The notes under the pieces are model-generated. The model searched no databases. It saw nothing but the letters and a program-made list of their open reading frames with translations, and was not told the origin of the DNA. The position numbers were made by a program, and so were the translations under genes. This document shows, one piece after another, positions 30,024-40,742 of a stretch of 64,000 bases of DNA; the stretch's first letter is position 1, and every line of letters begins with the position of its first letter. Origin of the DNA: Pseudomonas sp. GM79 (GTDB taxonomy: Bacteria > Pseudomonadota > Gammaproteobacteria > Pseudomonadales > Pseudomonadaceae); NCBI RefSeq assembly GCF_000282495.1, contig NZ_AKJE01000002.1, forward strand, positions 62,001 through 126,000, written 5' to 3'.

Positions 30024-31108
30024 AAAGAGCCTTCAGGTTTCGGCATTTACTGTTGCTGCTAATCATCGTGATTGGCGGCTTCCTGTTGTTATTACCCACC
30101 AAGGTCCAGCCGATCGCCTGGACACCGTCACCAGCGCCCTCCCTCATCGATGGCATCTACACAGACAATCAGCGCCTCAAAGGCGTGGAACGTGTCGGTG
30201 CCGCTGACATCGACGGCCCGGAAGCATTGCTTCTGGAAGACAACATCCTCATCACCGGCCTGCATGACGGCCGGTTGATTAGCACCAGCCTCGACGGCAA
30301 TACCACCAGGGTGCTGGCCGATACCGGTGGCAGGCCATTGGGCCTGGCGCGCCATCCCAATGGTTTGCTGGTGATCGCCGACGGGGTCAAGGGTTTGCTA
30401 TCGCTCGATGCTCAAGGCCGGTTGATTGCATTGAGCACCACGGCCAACAACGTGCCCTTCGGTTTTACCGATGACGTGGCCATCGACAAGCCCGGGCATT
30501 ACGCCTATTTCAGCGATGCATCCAGCCGTTGGGGTTACGGCAAGGATGGCGAGGCAATCATCGAGCACGGCGGGGACGGCCGATTGCTGCGTTATGACTT
30601 CCAGACCGGCAAAACGACGGTTCTGCTGGACAAACTGGAGTTCGCCAACGGAGTGACCCTGGGGCCTGATGATGCGTTTGTGCTGGTCAACGAAACTGGC
30701 GCCTATCGCATCAGCCGCTATTGGCTGACCGGGCCGAAAGCCGGGACCCACGATCTGTTCATCGACAATTTGCCGGGGCTGCCGGACAACCTGGCATTCA
30801 ATGGTCGCGATCGTTTCTGGGTGGCGCTGTATGCCCCGCGCAATGCGCTGCTCGACGCCACGGCGCCCTACCCTCTGATACGCAAAATGATCGTGCGCGC
30901 GATGACGGTCCTGCCCAAACCGGTGGAGAAACGCGCCTTCGCCCTCGGCCTGGACCTCGACGGTAAAGTGATTGCCAATCTGCAGGACGCCAGCAGCGGC
31001 AACTACTCCCCCATCACCACCGTGCGCGAGTACGGGGACTGGTTGTATCTGGGATCGCTGAAAGCACGGCACATGGCGCGGTTGCCTTTGAGTACGGCGT
31101 TGCAGTAG
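30020..31108 (+). CDS. SMP-30/strictosidine-synthase-like beta-propeller protein
   Basis: A 362-residue membrane-anchored protein: an N-terminal hydrophobic helix (LLLLLIIVIGGFLLLLP) followed by a six-bladed propeller of the SMP-30/gluconolactonase/strictosidine-synthase group (GPEALLLEDNILITGLHDGR, VPFGFTDDVAIDKPG, LEFANGVTLGPDD, LPGLPDNLAFNGRDRFWVAL). Such proteins act as lactonases, esterases or ligand binders. GTG 30020 overlaps the previous stop (GTGA), so it is translationally coupled to the hydroxylase fusion and probably works on a related lipophilic compound. Confidence 0.8.
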   Translation: MKRAFRFRHLLLLLIIVIGGFLLLLPTKVQPIAWTPSPAPSLIDGIYTDNQRLKGVERVGAADIDGPEALLLEDNILITGLHDGRLISTSLDGNTTRVLADTGGRPLGLARHPNGLLVIADGVKGLLSLDAQGRLIALSTTANNVPFGFTDDVAIDKPGHYAYFSDASSRWGYGKDGEAIIEHGGDGRLLRYDFQTGKTTVLLDKLEFANGVTLGPDDAFVLVNETGAYRISRYWLTGPKAGTHDLFIDNLPGLPDNLAFNGRDRFWVALYAPRNALLDATAPYPLIRKMIVRAMTVLPKPVEKRAFALGLDLDGKVIANLQDASSGNYSPITTVREYGDWLYLGSLKARHMARLPLSTALQ

Positions 31109-31123
31109 TAACGGTGATCGAAC

Positions 31124-31214
31124 TGTGGGAGCGGGCTTGCTCGCGAAGGCGGACTGACATTCAACATTGATGTCGACTGGCGTGGCCTCATTCGCGAGCA
31201 AGCCCGCTCCCACA
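31124..31214. repeat. REPIN after the SMP-30-like gene
   Basis: Forward REP at 31124-31147 and reverse REP at 31191-31214, with an ACATTGATGTCGACTGG-type spacer. It lies in the gap between convergent genes. Confidence 0.93.
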
Positions 31215-31258
31215 GTTGATTGGGGTTGCCGCGAGGTTTGTGATCAACCCTCGTGGAC

Positions 31259-31519
31259 TCAACGCGTTTCTATCTCATCATCGCGTACCGAATTGTCTGT
31301 CTCTTCGCGCACTCGCTCCGGGTCGATGTCAGTGACGTCATCCTGCTCCAGAGGCGTTATGTCCTCATTGTCCGGCAATTCATCAATGCCCGGTTCATCC
31401 TCGGGGTTGACGGTGGTGCGTCCCGGGCTCAGGGGTTCGGGATAAGTCGGGATCGGGTCGTAACCGCCCTGCTCTTCGCTGGGGTACTTTTCTTTATGGG
31501 GAAAGGCTGAATGGGACAT
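31259..31519 (-). CDS. Small acidic hypothetical protein
   Basis: An 86-residue, very acidic, proline-rich protein without hydrophobic segments (EDEPGIDELPDNEDITPLEQ). ATG 31519 has a GAGGTG ribosome site. Probably intrinsically disordered; I do not recognise a family. It lies beside small proteins of stress type (YdcH-like, DUF4142) but its role is unknown. Confidence 0.65.
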   Translation of the reverse strand: MSHSAFPHKEKYPSEEQGGYDPIPTYPEPLSPGRTTVNPEDEPGIDELPDNEDITPLEQDDVTDIDPERVREETDNSVRDDEIETR

Positions 31520-31627
31520 GGGGCACCTCGCATGGGCCGCAAAGTCGGCTCTGATCGTTCGAGGTGCCGGTATTTATCCCCGTTCCAATTTTTCAGTCAC
31601 CGGTCGTCGGTGACTCGACGTAGCGCC

Positions 31628-31870
31628 TCAGGACCGTGCCTGGAGTTGTTGGACGATCTTGTCCTTGACCTGCAAGCGCTTCTCCTTGAGCTTCTTCAGT
31701 GCATCATCGCTGGGCGCATCCGATTGTGCGGACTCGGCCTTCAACACTTCGGCGTCCGCCTGGGAGTACTTGTTGAGCAGTGAATCCAGTAACGGATCCT
31801 TGGTGCGTTTTTGCTGGATCTCTTCCTTCGTGCAGCGCAAGTCCTGATAAAGGTCATGAGTCACCGGCAT
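31628..31870 (-). CDS. YdcH-like (DUF465) small protein
   Basis: An 80-residue, highly charged, mostly helical protein of the DUF465/YdcH family. Its ending LKKLKEKRLQVKDKIVQQLQ matches the family's C-terminal coiled coil, and the N-terminal half is also helical (KDPLLDSLLNKYSQADAEVL). ATG 31870 follows GGAGGTG. Function not established. It is 108 bp downstream of nothing obvious on its strand, so it probably has its own promoter in the 31871-32088 gap. Confidence 0.75.
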   Translation of the reverse strand: MPVTHDLYQDLRCTKEEIQQKRTKDPLLDSLLNKYSQADAEVLKAESAQSDAPSDDALKKLKEKRLQVKDKIVQQLQARS

Positions 31871-32088
31871 GGAACACCTCCGTTTGTTAATCGGTAGCGA
31901 ACGCGATCGATTGCGCTCACCAGCTATCAGAATGGCCTTGCTTACCCGGTTCTGTCGACCGTCTATCAGACCAGCGGTGTCCGTTCGTCGTCCTGTCGCA
32001 AACGCGATAAAACCTTTACCCGAGCGCCCGCCTCCATTGAATAACGATCACCCGGATCGCCCATAGAAACCTGTGTGGAGAATGATCA

Positions 32089-32610
32089 ATGGACGGCTTC
32101 AATCTGCGTCACCTAGCCCTGGCCGTTGCCTTGAGCACCAGCATGGGCACAGCTTTTGCCGCCGATTCCAACGACTTCGTCGATGACGCGGTCGCGGGCG
32201 GCATCGCGGAAGTCGAGACCAGCAAACTGGCCCTGGAAAAAAGCTCATCGGCCGACGTCAAGGCGTTCGCCAACATGATGGTCACCGATCATTCCAAAGC
32301 CAATGAAGAACTGGCGGCGCTGGCGAAAAAGCATGACATCGAAGTGCCGGACACGACGACGATGGTTAAACAGGCCAAGGAAAAAATTCTCGACCTGCGC
32401 GATGAATCCTTCGACACGGCCTATGCCAACAATCAGGTGAAGGCTCATGAAGAAGCCATTGAACGGTTCAAGAAAGAAGCCAATACGGTGACGGACGACA
32501 AGACCAAAGGCGCCACTGACCTCAAGGCCTTTGCACAAAAAATGCTGCCGGCGCTGGAAAAACACCTGGATATGGCGAAAAAACTCCAGGCGGCTCATCC
32601 CGACAAATAA
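32089..32610 (+). CDS. DUF4142 exported protein
   Basis: A 173-residue protein with a signal peptide (LALAVALSTSMGTAFAA, cleavage near residue 25) and a DUF4142 four-helix, ferritin-like fold: VDDAVAGGIAEVETSKLALE, KAFANMMVTDHSKANEELAA and a C-terminal KAFAQKMLPALEKHLDMAKK. Members are periplasmic and often stress-induced; whether they bind metal is unclear. ATG 32089 follows GGAGAATGATCA. Confidence 0.88.
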   Translation: MDGFNLRHLALAVALSTSMGTAFAADSNDFVDDAVAGGIAEVETSKLALEKSSSADVKAFANMMVTDHSKANEELAALAKKHDIEVPDTTTMVKQAKEKILDLRDESFDTAYANNQVKAHEEAIERFKKEANTVTDDKTKGATDLKAFAQKMLPALEKHLDMAKKLQAAHPDK

Positions 32611-32648
32611 CCCCACGCGCTGATGACAGTCAGTCAAGGCGCGGAACC

Positions 32649-32738
32649 TGTGGGAGCGGGCTTGCTCGCGAAGGCGACGGCACAGTCAACATTGATGTTG
32701 CCTGTCACACCGCTTTCGCGAGCAAGCCCGCTCCCACA
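32649..32738. repeat. REPIN after the DUF4142 gene
   Basis: Forward REP at 32649-32672 and reverse REP at 32715-32738. The spacer (ACAGTCAACATTGATGTTGC) is nearly identical to that of the REPIN at 8645. Confidence 0.93.
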
Positions 32739-32767
32739 TGGATTGCGCAATCAATGAAAATCCAGAC

Positions 32768-34879
32768 TCAACCACCCAGCACGCTGCGGATCATGTTCAA
32801 CAGCGCTTCAGGGCCATAAGGTTTGCTCAGCAGATAAGTGTCGGGGCTGAGTTGATGATTGCGCGAAATAATGTCCCGGGTGTGGCCGGAGGTAAACAGC
32901 ACCGCCACCGGTGGATTCTGCACCTTGGCCCAGGCGGCCAGGTCCGCGCTTTTGATCAGACCGGGCATAACCACATCGGTGAAGATCAGATCCACTGTCA
33001 CGCCATCGAGCAACATCTGCATGGCCAGGTCACCGTTGGCCGCGGTCAGAACCTGATAGCCCTCTTCACGCAACAAATCCACCGCCGAGCCACGCACCGC
33101 TTCGTTGTCCTCGACCACCAGAATGGTTTCGTGCCCGCCACGGTGCTGCGGATCATGGCGCGTTGTTTCACCGGGCAACGGGCGCAAGCTGCGCGGGAAA
33201 TACAGCTGCACCCGAGTGCCCTGCCCGACGACGCTGGAAATCTCGATATGCCCGTCGCTCTGTTTGACGAAACCGAACACCATGCTCAAACCCAGGCCGG
33301 TGCCCTGGCCGTCGGCCTTGGTGGTGAAAAACGGTTCAAAGGCCTGTGCGAGCACTTGAGGCGACATGCCGACACCCGTGTCAGCCACCGCGACGCAAAC
33401 ATAGTCGCCGGCGACGATGCCCTTGCCTGCGCAAAATTTGCGGTCGAGGACAATGTTCTCGGCGCTCAGGGCAATGGTCCCCTCGCCGTTCATGGCGTCT
33501 CGAGCGTTGATCGCAAGGTTGAGAATGGCGTTTTCCAGTTGATTGCGGTCCACGTAGAGATGCCATGGATCGTCAGGCGCCGTCACCTTGATCTGGATAG
33601 TTTCCCCCAGCGCCCGCTGCAACAATTCCCCCAAGCCTTCGAAGATCTGCCGTGGATCGCAAACCGCCGGCGATAAAGGCTGGCGGCGGGCGAATGCGAG
33701 CAATTGCGACGACAATTTGGCACCGCGCTCGACCGCGGCAATCGACGCACTGACCCGGCGTTGCACGTTGGCGTTGTCCGGCTCGTGACGCGCCAGCAAA
33801 TGCAGGTTGCCGGCGATCACCTGCAACAGGTTGTTGAAGTCATGGGCCACGCCGCCGGTGAGACCACCGATGGCTTCGAGTTTCTGTGACTGGCGCAACT
33901 GCTCTTCGGCCGCCAGCCGCGCTTCGACTTCGTCGGCGACTCGTTGCTCCAGGTTGCGGGTGAATTTGAGCAAGGATTCTTCGGCGGTCTTGCGTTCGTG
34001 GATGTCGATCAACACCCCGGGAAAGCGGAACGCCTCGCCTTTTTCATCGAACTCGCAACACCCGCTGGCCAGCACCCACAGGTAACTGCCATCGGGCCGC
34101 AGAACCCGGTATTCGGCGTTATAGGGTATGCCGCTTTCCACCGACTGATTGAGCCGCTCCTGAACCCAGCTGCGGTCGTCGGGATGAATCTGCATTTCGG
34201 CGATGAGCGGTGGCAGATTGGCCAGGTCCTGATCGGGCGGATAGGAAAACGTGCGGGCGAAGCGTTCGTCGGCAGACAGCACATTAGCCTTGATGTCCCA
34301 GACGAACGAGCCGAGCAAAGCCCCGGCATTAAGAGCCAGGCGAACTCTTTCGTTGTCGGCGCGATAAGCGCTTTCGGCTTCCTGGCGGCGGCGCTCGGAA
34401 ATCACATGATCAGTGGTGTCGACCACCATTGCCATGACCCCGGCGGGGTGCCCGTCATCATCGGCGACGGGGCTGTAGTAAAGATCCATCCAGACGTCTT
34501 CGGGTACGCCATCACGCAACAGCACCAAAGCTTTGTTGTGATAGGACAAGGTGCCGCCCGCAAGACAGGTGTCCACCACATGCCGATTGAATTCGGCGAC
34601 CTCTGGCCAGCCCAACTCCACCGGGGAACCCAGCAGGTAAGGATGGCGCCCACCGGCAAATCTCGAGTAGGCATCGTTATAGATCATGTAACCGGGCCGG
34701 CCCCACAGCATCACCATCGGCAGGGGTGAGGCGAGCAATAATTGCACCGCGCTGCACAGGCTCCCGGGCCAGGTATCGATGCTCCCGAGCTCGGTCAGGC
34801 TCCAGTCGAACGCGCGAATGCGTCCGGCCATTTCGCCGCTCCAGCCGGTACATCCGTGGCTATTGTCAAGAAACTGCAT
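32768..34879 (-). CDS. Hybrid sensor histidine kinase with PAS domains and receiver
   Basis: A 703-residue cytoplasmic-type kinase without membrane spans. N-terminal PAS-like domain (about 45-190, PMVMLWGRPGYMIYNDAYSR), a second PAS with PAC (about 205-320, YNAEYRVLRPDGSYLWVLAS), phosphoacceptor His346 in GGVAHDFNNLLQ, ATPase with DTGVGMS and GQGTGLGLSMV, and a C-terminal receiver with Asp635 (DLIFTDVVMPG). ATG 34879 is chosen as the family-like start; other starts lie up to 45 bp upstream. No partner response regulator adjoins it. The signal is unknown; the PAS input may be redox or light. Confidence 0.88.
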   Translation of the reverse strand: MQFLDNSHGCTGWSGEMAGRIRAFDWSLTELGSIDTWPGSLCSAVQLLLASPLPMVMLWGRPGYMIYNDAYSRFAGGRHPYLLGSPVELGWPEVAEFNRHVVDTCLAGGTLSYHNKALVLLRDGVPEDVWMDLYYSPVADDDGHPAGVMAMVVDTTDHVISERRRQEAESAYRADNERVRLALNAGALLGSFVWDIKANVLSADERFARTFSYPPDQDLANLPPLIAEMQIHPDDRSWVQERLNQSVESGIPYNAEYRVLRPDGSYLWVLASGCCEFDEKGEAFRFPGVLIDIHERKTAEESLLKFTRNLEQRVADEVEARLAAEEQLRQSQKLEAIGGLTGGVAHDFNNLLQVIAGNLHLLARHEPDNANVQRRVSASIAAVERGAKLSSQLLAFARRQPLSPAVCDPRQIFEGLGELLQRALGETIQIKVTAPDDPWHLYVDRNQLENAILNLAINARDAMNGEGTIALSAENIVLDRKFCAGKGIVAGDYVCVAVADTGVGMSPQVLAQAFEPFFTTKADGQGTGLGLSMVFGFVKQSDGHIEISSVVGQGTRVQLYFPRSLRPLPGETTRHDPQHRGGHETILVVEDNEAVRGSAVDLLREEGYQVLTAANGDLAMQMLLDGVTVDLIFTDVVMPGLIKSADLAAWAKVQNPPVAVLFTSGHTRDIISRNHQLSPDTYLLSKPYGPEALLNMIRSVLGG

Positions 34880-35010
34880 CGACTGGCCTATGTCCTGTGG
34901 ATGACATGTTTTCAGGCAGTGCAACGGCGTGAGGAGACGGTGCGTGCCCGTTTGTTTCGAGCACCGCCGACGCCAATGGTTTCATTGAGGTATAGCTGAA
35001 TGTCGCCGGT

Positions 35011-38000
35011 TCAGCGGAAATCCCGGCTGCGCACATGGATACCGTCGAGCAATGAACTCAGGTCGCTCAAGCGCCCGGCAATCAGATGCCGCACCTCGCC
35101 TTCCTTTTCCCAGCGTCCATCGACCTTGAGCAATTGCGAGCCGACCAGTACCTGCCGTTGCCGTTCGGCCAGGTCGCGCCAGACCACCACGTTGACGTTG
35201 CCGAACTCGTCTTCAAGCGTCACGAAGGTCACGCCGCTGGCGGTGCCCGGGCGTTGCCGACCGGTCACCAACCCGGCGACGCTGACCGGTCGGCCGTGCT
35301 CGACATCCATAAGTTCTTTCGAACTGCGGCAACGCCGGGCTTTCAATTCACCCCGTAGCAATGCCAGCGGATGCGGGCCGAGGGTGGTGCCGACACTGTT
35401 GTAATCGGCTTGCAGGTCCTCGCCCACGGTGGGTTTGGGCAGAGACACCGTCGGCTCTTCCTGGCTCGGCAAACCGGCAAACAAGCCGAGCTGCTTCTGC
35501 ACCCCCGCCACTTCCCAGCGCGCCCGATGCCGGTCACCGGCCAGCCCGCGCAATGCACCGGCATCGGCCAGTTGCTCCTGGGCACGGGCATCGAGTCGCG
35601 CCCGTTCGCCAAGGTCGGCGATGTCGGCAAACGCCCCTTTCGACCGTGCAACTTCAATGCGCCTGGCATCGTCCTCGCGAAAGCCTTTGATCATCCGCAA
35701 TCCCATGCGAATGGCCGGCTGCGCGCCGATGATCGGTTCCAGGCTGCAATCCCAGTCACTGGCCCGCACTTCCACCGGGCGAATCTGCAAATGATGCCGG
35801 CGGGCGTCCTGAAGAATCTGGTCCGGGCTGTAGAAACCCATGGGCCAGCTGTTGATCAGCGCACAGGCGAAGGCTGCCGGCTCGTGGCATTTCAACCAGC
35901 AACTGGCATAGGTCAGCAAGGCGAAACTGGCGGCGTGGGATTCGGGAAAGCCGTAATTACCAAAGCCTTTGATCTGCTCGAAGATCTGCGCGGCGAACTC
36001 CGCCGTGTAGCCGTTTTTCTTCATTCCGTCCGCCAAACGCTCCTTGTGCGGTTCCAGTCCGCCGTGGCGTTTCCAGGCGGCCATGGAGCGGCGCAATTGA
36101 TCGGCCTCGCCGGGGCTGTAGTCGGCGGCGACAATCGCGATCTGCATCACCTGTTCCTGGAACAGCGGCACGCCCAACGTACGTTTCAGCACTGTTTCAA
36201 GTTCTTTCGACGGGTAGATCACCTCTTCTTCGCCCTTACGCCGCCGCAGATAGGGATGCACCATCCCGCCCTGAATCGGCCCCGGACGAACGATCGCCAC
36301 CTCGATCACCAGATCGTAGAAATTCTTGGGCTTGAGCCTCGGCAACATCGACATCTGTGCCCGGGATTCGATCTGGAACACCCCGATGGTGTCCGCGTGG
36401 CCAATCATCTCGTAGGTTTGCGGATCTTCGGCCGGCACCGTCGCCAGACTCAGGTCGCGGCCACGGTACCGACGCAGCAGGTCGAAACAACGACGAATCG
36501 CACTGAGCATGCCCAGCGCGAGGATATCGACCTTGAGCAGCCCGACCGCATCCAGATCGTCCTTGTCCCACTGGATGATGGTGCGCTCGGCCATGGCGGC
36601 GTTTTCCACCGGCACCAGGCTGTCCAGGGGCTGCTCGGAAATCACGAAACCGCCAGGGTGCTGGGACAGGTGCCGGGGGAAACCGATCAACTGCCCCGTC
36701 AGGCTCAGCACCCGGCGCAACACCGGGCTGTCGGGATCGAAACCACCTTCACGCAGGCGCTCGACGGGAGGCGCCTGATCACTCCAGTGGCCGCAGCAGT
36801 CGGCCAGGGCGTTGACCTGATCGGGCGGCAAACCCAGTGCCTTGGCCACGTCGCGGACTGCGCCGGCACCATGGTAAGTGCTGACCACCGCCGTCAGCGC
36901 CGCACGGGCGCGGCCATAACGCTGGAACACGTATTGCAGGACTTCTTCACGCCGCTCGTGCTCGAAATCGACGTCGATGTCCGGCGGTTCATTGCGCTCT
37001 TTGGAGAGAAAACGCTCGAACAGCAACGTGCTCCGCTCCGGGTCGATCTCCGTGATCCCCAGCACGTAGCACACCGCCGAGTTGGCGGCAGAACCGCGCC
37101 CCTGACACAGAATGTGTTGCTTGCGGGCGAAATTCACAATGTCGTGAACCGTCAGGAAATAACTTTCGTACCCCAACTCGGCAATCAGCTGCAGTTCCTT
37201 GTCGATCTGCGCCAACACCTCGGCTTTAGGGCCTTTTTCCCAGCGCCACCGAACACCCTTTTCGGCCAACTCCCGCAGCCAGGACGTGGCCGTGCGCCCC
37301 TCAGGCACCAGCTCCCGGGGATATTGATAACGCAACTGACCGAGGTCGAAGGTGCAGCGCCGGGCGATGCTCAGCGTTTCGTCGAGCAGTGCCTGCGGGT
37401 AGAGATCGCGCAAGGCGTCGAGGCTGCGCAAATGCCGTTCGCCGTTAGGGTGCAGACGCAACCCGGCCTCGGCCACCGGCAAGTGATGACGAATCGCGGT
37501 CATGGTGTCCTGCAAGGCGCGACGGCCACGGGCGTGCATGTGCACATCGCCGCTGGCCACCGCCGGGATCCGCAGTTCCCGCGCCAGGGTCAGCAGCGCC
37601 GCCAGTCGCCGGATGTCGTCCTGCCCGCGATGTAACTGAACGCTCAGCCACAGGCGCTCGGCGAAGGTCTGCTTCAGCCAGTGACCCTGCTCAACGTCAT
37701 CGACGGCGTCCGGCACCCACAACGCCAACAGCCCCGGCAACGGCTCGCCGAAATCCTCCCGCAGCACCTGATACTGGCCTTTCTGCGTACGGCGTCTGGC
37801 GCGGGTAATCAGGCGGCACAGGGTTTGGTAACCCTCGAGGCTTTCCACCAGCAGCACCAGTTTCGGGCCATCTTCGATGCGTATTTCACTGCCGATGATC
37901 AGCGGCAATTCCACGGCCTTGGCCGCCTGCCAGGCGCGGACGATGCCCGCCAGGGTGCATTCGTCGGTGATCGCCAACGCTCGATAGCCCTGCTTTTTCG

Positions 38001-38088
38001 CCCGTTGAAAAAGCTCGAGCGCACTGGAAGCACCGCGCTGGAAACTGAAGTTCGACAGGCAGTGCAGCTCGGCATAATCGACACTCAT
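35011..38088 (-). CDS. dnaE2: Error-prone DNA polymerase III alpha subunit DnaE2 (ImuC)
   Basis: Translesion polymerase of damage-induced mutagenesis. It has 1025 residues: an N-terminal PHP domain ([15 protein letters not shown]), a C-family polymerase core with [20 protein letters not shown] and [20 protein letters not shown], and a C-terminal OB fold ([20 protein letters not shown]). ATG 38088 overlaps the imuB stop (ATGA). It is the last gene of lexA2-imuA-imuB-dnaE2 and should be induced with it after DNA damage. Confidence 0.96.
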   Translation of the reverse strand: MSVDYAELHCLSNFSFQRGASSALELFQRAKKQGYRALAITDECTLAGIVRAWQAAKAVELPLIIGSEIRIEDGPKLVLLVESLEGYQTLCRLITRARRRTQKGQYQVLREDFGEPLPGLLALWVPDAVDDVEQGHWLKQTFAERLWLSVQLHRGQDDIRRLAALLTLARELRIPAVASGDVHMHARGRRALQDTMTAIRHHLPVAEAGLRLHPNGERHLRSLDALRDLYPQALLDETLSIARRCTFDLGQLRYQYPRELVPEGRTATSWLRELAEKGVRWRWEKGPKAEVLAQIDKELQLIAELGYESYFLTVHDIVNFARKQHILCQGRGSAANSAVCYVLGITEIDPERSTLLFERFLSKERNEPPDIDVDFEHERREEVLQYVFQRYGRARAALTAVVSTYHGAGAVRDVAKALGLPPDQVNALADCCGHWSDQAPPVERLREGGFDPDSPVLRRVLSLTGQLIGFPRHLSQHPGGFVISEQPLDSLVPVENAAMAERTIIQWDKDDLDAVGLLKVDILALGMLSAIRRCFDLLRRYRGRDLSLATVPAEDPQTYEMIGHADTIGVFQIESRAQMSMLPRLKPKNFYDLVIEVAIVRPGPIQGGMVHPYLRRRKGEEEVIYPSKELETVLKRTLGVPLFQEQVMQIAIVAADYSPGEADQLRRSMAAWKRHGGLEPHKERLADGMKKNGYTAEFAAQIFEQIKGFGNYGFPESHAASFALLTYASCWLKCHEPAAFACALINSWPMGFYSPDQILQDARRHHLQIRPVEVRASDWDCSLEPIIGAQPAIRMGLRMIKGFREDDARRIEVARSKGAFADIADLGERARLDARAQEQLADAGALRGLAGDRHRARWEVAGVQKQLGLFAGLPSQEEPTVSLPKPTVGEDLQADYNSVGTTLGPHPLALLRGELKARRCRSSKELMDVEHGRPVSVAGLVTGRQRPGTASGVTFVTLEDEFGNVNVVVWRDLAERQRQVLVGSQLLKVDGRWEKEGEVRHLIAGRLSDLSSLLDGIHVRSRDFR

Positions 38089-39500
38089 GCGAACCAGCCT
38101 TGCAGCCACAACGGACCGTCTTCACCCACCGCCCGATAGGCCCACCCCTGCTGGCCGGAACGGGTTTCGATCAGGTAATAATCGCGGCGCACGTCGTCGC
38201 CGTCCCACCAGCCCGACTCGATACGTTCCGGCCCCATGAGGATGCGCGTCGAACCTTCGTGTACGGCCTGCGGCTCCGTCAGCAACCAGCCCGGACGTTG
38301 CACGGCAGGCAATACTTCACAGGTCTGGCTGTCGACACTGGTCTGCCACGCGCATTCCGGCCGGTGATCGGCCTGGAACCGCAAGCCTTGCACCGCGTCA
38401 TCCCCCAGCCGTGCGCGCAAGCGTTCGCGCAGTTGCTCCCAGGGCAAGGATTGCTGCGGACGATCATCGAACAGTTCCTGGTACTGGGGCACAAAGGCCG
38501 GCAAGTCTTCGGCGCGCAGACGAAAACCGCGCACCGGCGCCTCGACCTGAACCTGCTCCAGCCTCCCCCGGGCCAGTTCGAACAGCATCGCCGGATCGCG
38601 CTCGGCACTGAGCAGGCCGACCTTGATCAGCGTGTCTGGCAACCCGGCGTGCTCCAGATGCAGGTCGAAACGCTGCACACCGCTGTCCCGCCCACAGAGG
38701 AACGCCGCCAGATCGCCGGTCAGCCTGCGCAATGGAAACAGCAATGCCTGATGGGATTGCACATCGAAATTGAGCTCGATGCGTACATCGAAACGGTCCG
38801 GCGGCAGGTAAAACGCCAGCGCCAGGTGCCGTAAGCCGAACAGGGTGTCCAGATGCTTGAGCACCTGGGCCTCGAAACGCCGGGCCAGGCTATGTCGTGG
38901 CAGCGCCTGCACTTGACTCAACGTTCGCAGCCCCATGCGCGACAGTGCCGTGGCAACGCTTGGCTCCAGGGCGATCCGGTCGACGGGCAACTGCCCGAGA
39001 TGATGCTGCAAAGCGTCATTGTCCGGCACCACCAGACCGTCATAAACGTTGGCCAGCACCCGCGCCGCCACCGGGTTGGGCGCGGCGACAATCCGGTGAC
39101 GAAACCCCAGTTCGCCAAGTTCCGCCCGCAACCGCGCCTCGAACTGCGGCCAAGGCCCGAACAAGCCCAGGCTGGATTCGATTTCAAACACCACGGCGCG
39201 CGGGTAATGCACGCTGACCTGGGAACTGAACCGATAGGCCCAGGCGGCCAGGAATTGCTGCCAGTGCTCGATCTCGGCGGCGTCGTATTCGGCGGTGACA
39301 AACCCTTTGCTCAAGGCCTGAGCGGCGGTCATCGACTGGCCGGGACGCAAGCCCAGCGCCCGCGCCGAACCGTTGACCGCTTGCAGCACCCGGCGCTGGG
39401 CCGGGCCGGTCAGCAGCGCCAGCGGTTCGTCGGGGTCGGGGCGCTGACGCAGTACCGCGTCCAGCGCCAATTGCGGGAAGAGAATGCAAACCCAGCGCAT
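38085..39500 (-). CDS. imuB: Y-family polymerase-like protein ImuB
   Basis: A 471-residue ImuB, a catalytically inactive Y-family protein that links DnaE2 to the sliding clamp in the mutasome. N-terminus [20 protein letters not shown]; the Y-family palm and fingers follow ([31 protein letters not shown]) in which I do not see the DxD/DE catalytic set of true DinB enzymes. The polymerase region ends near the little-finger part at about residue 330. It begins 7 bp after imuA and overlaps dnaE2 by 4 bp. Confidence 0.93.
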   Translation of the reverse strand: MRWVCILFPQLALDAVLRQRPDPDEPLALLTGPAQRRVLQAVNGSARALGLRPGQSMTAAQALSKGFVTAEYDAAEIEHWQQFLAAWAYRFSSQVSVHYPRAVVFEIESSLGLFGPWPQFEARLRAELGELGFRHRIVAAPNPVAARVLANVYDGLVVPDNDALQHHLGQLPVDRIALEPSVATALSRMGLRTLSQVQALPRHSLARRFEAQVLKHLDTLFGLRHLALAFYLPPDRFDVRIELNFDVQSHQALLFPLRRLTGDLAAFLCGRDSGVQRFDLHLEHAGLPDTLIKVGLLSAERDPAMLFELARGRLEQVQVEAPVRGFRLRAEDLPAFVPQYQELFDDRPQQSLPWEQLRERLRARLGDDAVQGLRFQADHRPECAWQTSVDSQTCEVLPAVQRPGWLLTEPQAVHEGSTRILMGPERIESGWWDGDDVRRDYYLIETRSGQQGWAYRAVGEDGPLWLQGWFA

Positions 39501-39507
39501 GGCAACC

Positions 39508-40125
39508 TCAATGCCCGACGGCAAAGGCAATCGGCGCCGAACGGGCCAGCCCACCCCGGCACTTGAGCACTCGCAATTGCGCAGGTTTGGCGTCGATGGC
39601 GATGCGCAGGGCCGCCGGCGACGGGTTGATGGCCTCACTGAGCGAGCGGTAGGCGAACGCCAGGGTCTGACCGGTTTCCGCCGCCACCTGCAAACGTCGC
39701 AACGCTCGATCGTCGGCTTTGTGCGGCCAGCACAACACCGCCCCGCAACTGCCCGAACGCAGGCATTGTTCCGCCGCCCACAGCGCATCGCGCTCGCTGG
39801 CCTGGATGATCGACAGTTGCCGCAGATCGACCCCGGCGTTCTGCCAGGCCTGGGGATACGGCACGTAAGGCGGCGCCACCAGCACAATGCGCTCACCTGC
39901 CGCCGACAGCCGCGCCAGCGCCGGCCACACCAGTTGCAACTCACCCACGCCCTGCCCGGCCAGCAGGATTTCAGTCAGTGCCGCTTCCGGCCAGCCGCCA
40001 GTGGGCAATGCCGCGTCCAGCGCCGCATGCCCCGTGGGTTGCGGGCTGACGGCCGGTGGCGCAGGCCGGCCCTTCCAGACCTGGCCGCCATTGAACAGCG
40101 TATCCAACGCAACGACGGCGCCCAT
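39508..40125 (-). CDS. imuA: ImuA (SulA/RecA-like translesion protein)
   Basis: A 205-residue RecA-like protein, annotated elsewhere as a SulA-like inhibitor. The motif HAALDAALPTGGWPEAALTE with LLAGQGVGELQLVWPALARL matches the ImuA/SulA group. It supports the ImuB-DnaE2 translesion complex. Its ATG overlaps the lexA2 stop by one base (TAATG), indicating coupled translation; imuB starts 7 bp after it. Confidence 0.9.
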   Translation of the reverse strand: MGAVVALDTLFNGGQVWKGRPAPPAVSPQPTGHAALDAALPTGGWPEAALTEILLAGQGVGELQLVWPALARLSAAGERIVLVAPPYVPYPQAWQNAGVDLRQLSIIQASERDALWAAEQCLRSGSCGAVLCWPHKADDRALRRLQVAAETGQTLAFAYRSLSEAINPSPAALRIAIDAKPAQLRVLKCRGGLARSAPIAFAVGH

Positions 40126-40742
40126 TACCCTTGCCTCACCAGACCGCAGAACACGCCTTCGATGGCCAGATCCTGATCGGCTCGAACAATGATCGGCTTG
40201 TAAGCCGGATTGCGCGGTAACAGGCGAACAGAATCGCCGACCCGCTCGAAACGCTTGATGGTGACTTCGCCGTCGAGCCGCGCCACGACGATCTGGCCGT
40301 TGAGCGCTTCGGGATTGCGCCGCACGCCCACCAGATCGCCGTCGAGAATGCCGTCCTCGATCATCGAATCGCCCTGCACCCGCAGCATGTAATCGGGCAC
40401 CCGCGAGAAGATCGACGGATCAAGCAGCAAACGGCTGTGGACCTCGGCATCGGCACCGATCGGCGCACCGGCCGCCACTCGACCGAGTACCGGAACGTCC
40501 AGCAGCTCGGGCCGCGGCGGTTGATTCAGCAGCCGGATACCTCGCGCCTGATGCGCATTGACCTCGATAAAACCGGCCTCGGTCAGCGCCAGCACGTGCT
40601 TGCGCGCCACGCTACGGGAGGCGAAGCCAAAGGCCTCGCTGATTTCAGCGAGGCTCGGGGGCTGACCATGTTCGGCGATTCGATCGCGGATAAAGGTCAG
40701 GATGGCGGTACGGCGGGGAGTTAAAGTCGTCATGGAGTACAT
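40125..40742 (-). CDS. lexA2: Second LexA repressor, LexA2
   Basis: An SOS repressor with 205 residues from ATG 40742 (ATG 40733 would give 202). A winged helix-turn-helix at about 10-65 (AEISEAFGFASRSVARKHVL) is followed by the LexA autoproteolysis domain: cleavage site Ala91-Gly92 (GRVAAGAP), Ser126 (QGDSM) and Lys163. First gene of lexA2-imuA-imuB-dnaE2. As known for P. putida, LexA2 controls its own cassette and is distinct from LexA1. A matching operator covers the start codon region. Confidence 0.93.
   Translation of the reverse strand: MYSMTTLTPRRTAILTFIRDRIAEHGQPPSLAEISEAFGFASRSVARKHVLALTEAGFIEVNAHQARGIRLLNQPPRPELLDVPVLGRVAAGAPIGADAEVHSRLLLDPSIFSRVPDYMLRVQGDSMIEDGILDGDLVGVRRNPEALNGQIVVARLDGEVTIKRFERVGDSVRLLPRNPAYKPIIVRADQDLAIEGVFCGLVRQG

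Noticed and set aside
35371..37635. A 754-codon plus-strand open frame opposite dnaE2
   Set aside because: Antisense shadow of DnaE2 with no recognisable motif or ribosome site.
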